This document shows positions 37,977 through 41,519 of a stretch of DNA of 41,519 bases, one piece after another. The notes below the pieces were generated by a model that worked only from the letters and a program-made list of their open reading frames with translations, did no database searches and was not told the origin of the DNA. Where the stretch lies: positions 1 to 41,519 of the forward strand of contig NZ_JAAVJD010000021.1 in assembly GCF_012033735.1 (NCBI RefSeq). The letters run 5' to 3'. The stretch comes from Streptomyces lonarensis. GTDB taxonomy: Bacteria; Actinomycetota; Actinomycetes; Streptomycetales; Streptomycetaceae. Every line of letters begins with the position of its first letter. Within the stretch, counting starts at the first letter, position 1. The translations under genes were made by a program, and so were the position numbers.

Positions 37977-38909
37977 TCAGAAGGTCTCCTTGAGCCGCCG
38001 CTCGAAGTGGTCGGTGAGGACCGGGCCGAGGCCGGTGACGCCCTCGGCGTGTGCGGTCAGCGGCGTGTACAGCTCGGGGCGGCGGCCGTGCAGGCCGAAG
38101 TAGGCGGTCTCCTGGAAGGAGAGGTCGATCCGGCGCAGTTCCGCGAGCCGGTCGAGGTCGACCTCGGCGTGGAGGGCGGCTTCCTCCTCGTCGAGTTCGG
38201 CGAGGATGCCGTCGGGGGTGGCGACGGTGGAGTGGCCGGCGAGGTCGATGGTGACGGTCCGGCCGCCGCGCTCGCCGGAGGCCGTGCCGACGCTGCCGAC
38301 GTAGAGCACGGCGGCGGCGTTGAAGACCGCGGTGGCCAGCACGCACGGCTTGGTGGCGGGGAGGTTGCCGCGCAGCGCGGCGGCCGGCACCGCGATGATC
38401 TCGGCGCCCTGGAGCGCCAGCAGGCGCGGCATCTCCTGAATCCAGAAGTCGGAGCAGACGCAGATGCCCAGCCGGCCGAAGGGGGTGTCGAGGACGACGG
38501 CCTCGTCGCCGGGGGCGAGGGCGACGAACTCGGCGGAGAACAGGTGGACCTTGCGGACCGCGGCGACGACGGCGCCGGTGTCGTCGAGCACCACCGCGGT
38601 GTTGTGGTAGGTGCCCTCCGGGGTGCGCTCGATGACGGAGCCGCAGATGATCCAGCAGCCCTTGCGGCGGGCGACGTCACCCAGCAGGTCGAAGACGGGG
38701 TCGGGGATCGGGTGGTCGATGACGCCGCGCAGGTGCTGGCGTCCGGGGAAGTAGAAGGGCGGACCGAGGAAGAACTCGGGGAGGACCGCGAGGTGGGTGC
38801 CGTCCGGGAGTGCTTCGAGCATCGCGACGGCCTGCCGGAGGTTGGCCTCGGGGTCGTCGCGCCAGCGGGTCTGGAGCAGGGCGACCCGGGGCCGGCGTGT
38901 CGGTTCCAT
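37977..38909 (-). CDS. Nitrilase-superfamily carbon-nitrogen hydrolase
   Basis: This 310 aa enzyme would cleave or form a non-peptide C-N bond (amide, carbamoyl or nitrile). The Glu-Lys-Cys triad is visible: Glu45 in LPEFFLG, Lys120 in VRKVHLF and Cys152 in CVCSDFW. Length matches single-domain amidases. AGGGGAG precedes ATG 38909. A hairpin separates it from the upstream methyltransferase gene. Its substrate cannot be read from sequence. Confidence 0.92.
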   Translation of the reverse strand: MEPTRRPRVALLQTRWRDDPEANLRQAVAMLEALPDGTHLAVLPEFFLGPPFYFPGRQHLRGVIDHPIPDPVFDLLGDVARRKGCWIICGSVIERTPEGTYHNTAVVLDDTGAVVAAVRKVHLFSAEFVALAPGDEAVVLDTPFGRLGICVCSDFWIQEMPRLLALQGAEIIAVPAAALRGNLPATKPCVLATAVFNAAAVLYVGSVGTASGERGGRTVTIDLAGHSTVATPDGILAELDEEEAALHAEVDLDRLAELRRIDLSFQETAYFGLHGRRPELYTPLTAHAEGVTGLGPVLTDHFERRLKETF

Positions 38910-38973
38910 GCGTTCTCCCCTGTCGGGTTCGGCGTGGGCGGACGGGCGCAGGTGCGCAGTCGGTGGCGGGCAC

Positions 38974-39008
38974 GCCGCCGGGCGGGGGCGGGAGGGCCGC
39001 CCGGCGGC
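38974..39008 (-). terminator. Hairpin between methyltransferase and nitrilase genes
   Basis: A perfect 12-bp stem GCCGCCGGGCGG and its complement with an 11-nt loop lies 13 bp after the methyltransferase stop, within the operon. It may terminate part of the transcript or protect the upstream mRNA. Confidence 0.6.
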
Positions 39009-39021
39009 GCCCCGGTCGGGG

Positions 39022-39768
39022 TCACCGCTCGGTGAAGATGTCCTCGTAGATGCCGGGGTCGCCCACCGCGTAGTCGACGCCGAGCGGGCGGGAGGAGACG
39101 ACGAGGTTGATGCCTTCGCGGGCGACGGACCAGTCGTCGAGGCCGAGTCCGGCGAGGAGTTCCCGCATCTCGGGGACGGTGTAGCCGCTGCGCAGCGACC
39201 GCATGAACTGGTCGGCCTCGCCGGCGGAGTACTGGAGGACGAAGGAGATCATGCCCTCGTCGGCGTCGCGGGCGAGGTCGTAGACGATCACGGTGCCGCC
39301 GGGCCGGCAGACGCGGGCGCACTCGGCGATGGTCATCGCCGGCCGCGACCAGCGGGGCACGGCGCAGAAGCTGAAGACGACGTCGAAGGAGTCGTCCTCG
39401 AACGGCAGCCGGGTGCTGTGGGACCAGTCGCAGGTGAAGCGGCCGCCGTAGTTGACGAGGTTGGCGAAGACCGCGTTCTCGCGGGCCACCTCCAGGAACC
39501 GGTCGTTGGCGTCCACCGCGGTGAACTCGGCCTGCTTGTGGAGGGCGGCCAGCCGCAGCGAGACCAGGCCCGGGCCGCAGCCGACCTCCAGGACCTGCTC
39601 GGCCTCCGCGACATAGGGGGCGAGCAGCTTCATCAGGTGCTGCATCGGGATGATCAGCTGGGTCCGCATGGTGCGGTCGAAGTCCCGGCACTTCTCGACC
39701 TCGGTGAACGGGTCCGGGCCGCTGACCCGGTGTTCGAGGTCGAAGATGCGGGTGGGTTCACTGGACAA
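39022..39768 (-). CDS. SAM-dependent methyltransferase paired with the radical SAM enzyme
   Basis: This 248 aa class I methyltransferase has motif I VLEVGCGPGLVSLRL (about residues 59-73), acidic motif II VDANDRF, and the FDVVFSFCAVPRW segment. A TTG start at 39768 overlaps the upstream radical SAM gene by 11 bp; GGAAGGCGG lies upstream. An overlapping HemN-like/methyltransferase pair is the layout of the C10P/C10Q cyclopropanase of CC-1065, where the methyltransferase closes the ring. Such a role here is an inference. Confidence 0.87.
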   Translation of the reverse strand: MSSEPTRIFDLEHRVSGPDPFTEVEKCRDFDRTMRTQLIIPMQHLMKLLAPYVAEAEQVLEVGCGPGLVSLRLAALHKQAEFTAVDANDRFLEVARENAVFANLVNYGGRFTCDWSHSTRLPFEDDSFDVVFSFCAVPRWSRPAMTIAECARVCRPGGTVIVYDLARDADEGMISFVLQYSAGEADQFMRSLRSGYTVPEMRELLAGLGLDDWSVAREGINLVVSSRPLGVDYAVGDPGIYEDIFTER

Positions 39769-41278
39769 TGTTCAGCGACCGCCTTCCGTTCTCAGGCCGG
39801 ACCTGCCAGTTGAGGATCTCGGTGCTGGCCGACGACGGCTGGGGCAGCCGGTGGTTGGCCTCGGAGTAGAACGTCTTGGAGATGTTGTCGATGTAGTGCC
39901 AGCCCTTGGGGTACGTCACCTGCAGGGTGTCCTCGGTGACGGTCAGCAGCCCCTTGGCGACGAGGTCGTCGATCTTCTCGGTGAAGTACGCGTAGGGGTC
40001 GACGCCGTGTCGGGCGCGGTACTCGGAGCGGCTGACGCGCAGCAGCTTCAGCCCCAGGACGAGGCTGCGGCAGCGCCGTTCGTGCTCGTCGGTGTACGCG
40101 CCCATGACGGCGGGGATGCGGCCGGCGCGGACGGTCTCGATGTAGCGGCCGATGTCCGGTTCGGTGCAGTACAGGTGGTTGTTGAGGTAGCCGTAGGCGC
40201 CGGAGCCGAAGGCGACCATGTCGCCGCAGCGCCCCCAGACCTGCGCGAGGTGGTCGGTGAGCGAGAGGGTCTCGGCCCGCAGCCCCCGGTACGGCTTGGA
40301 GCCGTCGGGCAGGACCGGGAAGGTCTGCGCGCCCTTCGCCTCCCACTCGGGCCGCATCGGCTCGGCGAAGTCGTTGTACGTCAGCGCGAGGTAGTTCCGG
40401 GAGAGCAGCTCCTCGTGCATGTAGTGGTACATCGCGTCGGCCTCCTTGGTGCTCGGGCAGGGCGGCGTGATGCCGCTCTGCACCGCGAAGAAGGCCTCCG
40501 AGCCGGGGAGGACCGCGTAGTTGTACACGGAGAACGAGGTCACCGGGATGCTGGTGAGGGTCTCGATGTCGGCGGCCCACAGCTCGGGGGTCTGCCCGGG
40601 GATGCCGATCATGTAGTCGATGCAGATGTTCTCCATGCCGTTGCGGTCGAGCAGTTCGATGGTGCGCAGTGCGGACTCGCCGGTGTGGGCGCGGGCCCGG
40701 CCGAGGTAGCGCAGCAGCGGGTCGTGGAAGGTCTGCACGCCCATGCTGACGCGGTTGACGCCGTTGGCGAGCAGCGCGTCGATCTTGCGCTGGTCGATGT
40801 CGACGGGGGTGCTCTCGATGGTGACGGTGTAGTCGTCGGTGAAGGTCAGGTGGCGGCGGAGGAAGCCGAGGAGGTCGTCCAGCTGCTCGGCGCGGAGCGT
40901 GGTGGGGGTGCCGCCGCCGAGGTAGCCGGAGGAGAACGTGACGCCGTCGAGGTAGCCGAGGCGGGAGTAGAGCAGGACCTCCGCCTTGAGCGCCTCGATG
41001 TAGTCGGTGACCAGGGTGTTCCGGGTGTGGAGCTTGTTGTAGGGGCAGCTGGTGCAGACCTGGTTGCAGAAGGGGATGTGCAGGTAGAACGAGACGGTCC
41101 GCGGGCGGGTCTCGACCGTCGCGAACATCTGGTCCGGGGTCAGCGGCCCGATGTTGCAGGGGTACCAGCGGACGAACTCGATGTCGCGGTCGGGGTACTG
41201 GCGCCAGAAGCTGGGCGTGTCCAGGAAGTTGCGGGTGATGGTCTCCTGCGACGCGGCGGCGCCGGTCTGGTCGGTCAT
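39758..41278 (-). CDS. HemN-like radical SAM enzyme, putative class C methyltransferase/cyclopropanase
   Basis: This 506 aa protein has the [4Fe-4S] motif CNQVCTSC (Cys71, Cys75, Cys78) after YLHIPF, the SAM site GGGTP (about 122-125), the IESTP strand, VNRVSMGVQTF and the HemN-type YMIGIPGQTPELW. A C-terminal HemN_C-like domain follows (about 380-490). This is the scaffold of class C radical SAM methyltransferases and of Jaw5/C10P cyclopropanases. The true HemN and HemW are unlikely given its place in the cluster. The start is ATG 41278 after GAGGG; it overlaps the next gene by 11 bp. Confidence 0.9.
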   Translation of the reverse strand: MTDQTGAAASQETITRNFLDTPSFWRQYPDRDIEFVRWYPCNIGPLTPDQMFATVETRPRTVSFYLHIPFCNQVCTSCPYNKLHTRNTLVTDYIEALKAEVLLYSRLGYLDGVTFSSGYLGGGTPTTLRAEQLDDLLGFLRRHLTFTDDYTVTIESTPVDIDQRKIDALLANGVNRVSMGVQTFHDPLLRYLGRARAHTGESALRTIELLDRNGMENICIDYMIGIPGQTPELWAADIETLTSIPVTSFSVYNYAVLPGSEAFFAVQSGITPPCPSTKEADAMYHYMHEELLSRNYLALTYNDFAEPMRPEWEAKGAQTFPVLPDGSKPYRGLRAETLSLTDHLAQVWGRCGDMVAFGSGAYGYLNNHLYCTEPDIGRYIETVRAGRIPAVMGAYTDEHERRCRSLVLGLKLLRVSRSEYRARHGVDPYAYFTEKIDDLVAKGLLTVTEDTLQVTYPKGWHYIDNISKTFYSEANHRLPQPSSASTEILNWQVRPENGRRSLNIVQ

Positions 41279-41322
41279 CGCTGCCCTCTTCTCGTGGGTG
41301 GGGCTGATGGGGTCGCCGTGGT

Positions 41323-41519
41323 TCAGACGCGGGACAGCGCCCGCGCCAGGGTGTGTTCGGTGCGCAGCAGCCGGCGGAACGCGGTGGCGGTCCGTTCGGC
41401 GAGTCGGTCGCGGTGGGGTCCGAGCTCGGCGGCGGTGGCGGCGCGCAGCTCCGGCAGGCGGGCGGTGAGGTCGGCGGCGCGGCGCAGGCTGCCGGCGGTG
41501 CCGCGCCGCAGCTCGCGTT
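41323..41519 (-). CDS. C-terminal part of an unknown helical protein (window edge)
   Basis: An open minus-strand frame enters from the right edge and stops at 41323, 44 bp before the radical SAM start. About 64 residues are visible. They are Arg/Ala/Leu/Glu-rich and wholly helical by composition, ending in RTEHTLARALSRV. I do not recognise it. It is probably cotranscribed with the radical SAM gene. Confidence 0.6.
   Translation of the reverse strand, partial: RELRRGTAGSLRRAADLTARLPELRAATAAELGPHRDRLAERTATAFRRLLRTEHTLARALSRV

Noticed and set aside
31285..41519. Attachment-site duplicate of the tRNA-Arg 3' end
   Set aside because: I found no second copy of the T-arm/acceptor sequence and no integrase in the window.

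Overview
The window is chromosomal DNA of a streptomycete or close relative. It has very high GC throughout, GTG and TTG starts, G/C-rich hairpin terminators, a Streptomyces-type DasR operator in front of a chitinase, a disulphide-stress (sigma-R type) promoter in front of rpmE, and the actinobacterial gene order lysA-hom-thrC-thrB-rho-LCP-rpmE-prfA-prmC-sua5-wecA-atpIBEFHAGDC.

Layout. 1-5.5 kb: the start of a membrane protein that runs off the left edge, a GIDE-type membrane protein, a NarL-type two-component pair, and a secreted CBM2-GH18 chitinase with a clear DasR-controlled promoter. 5.8-14.2 kb (minus): a DUF2550 protein and the complete F1Fo ATP synthase operon, with stable hairpins at selected gene junctions. 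14.4-21.1 kb (minus): a WecA/MraY-like transferase, a low-molecular-weight phosphatase-like protein with Ser at the catalytic Cys position, the t6A enzyme TsaC/Sua5, PrmC, RF1, L31 and an LCP protein. 21.4-29.5 kb (minus): rho with an Arg/Gly repeat domain and a long leader, then thrB, thrC, hom and lysA. 29.9-31.4 kb: the ArgRS-like protein NrtL, a one-domain response regulator and tRNA-Arg(CCG) with a perfect terminator.

Right of the tRNA the content becomes accessory: a two-gene antitoxin/PIN-toxin module (31.8-32.8 kb), then the edge of a biosynthetic cluster (33.1 kb to the right end). The cluster edge holds an AraC regulator with a GyrI-like sensor domain, a stand-alone GyrI-like protein, a DHA2 exporter fused in frame to a tandem ABM-like domain, a methyltransferase, a nitrilase-family amidase, a second methyltransferase overlapping a HemN-like radical SAM enzyme, and a truncated gene. 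The overlapping radical SAM/methyltransferase pair next to a GyrI-like protein recalls the cyclopropane-forming pair and the GyrI-like cyclopropane hydrolases of the CC-1065/yatakemycin systems. I infer that this may be the tailoring, export and self-resistance arm of a pathway for a cyclopropanated or C-methylated genotoxic product; its scaffold genes would lie beyond the right edge. All start sites are inferred from frame, ribosome binding sites and family length.
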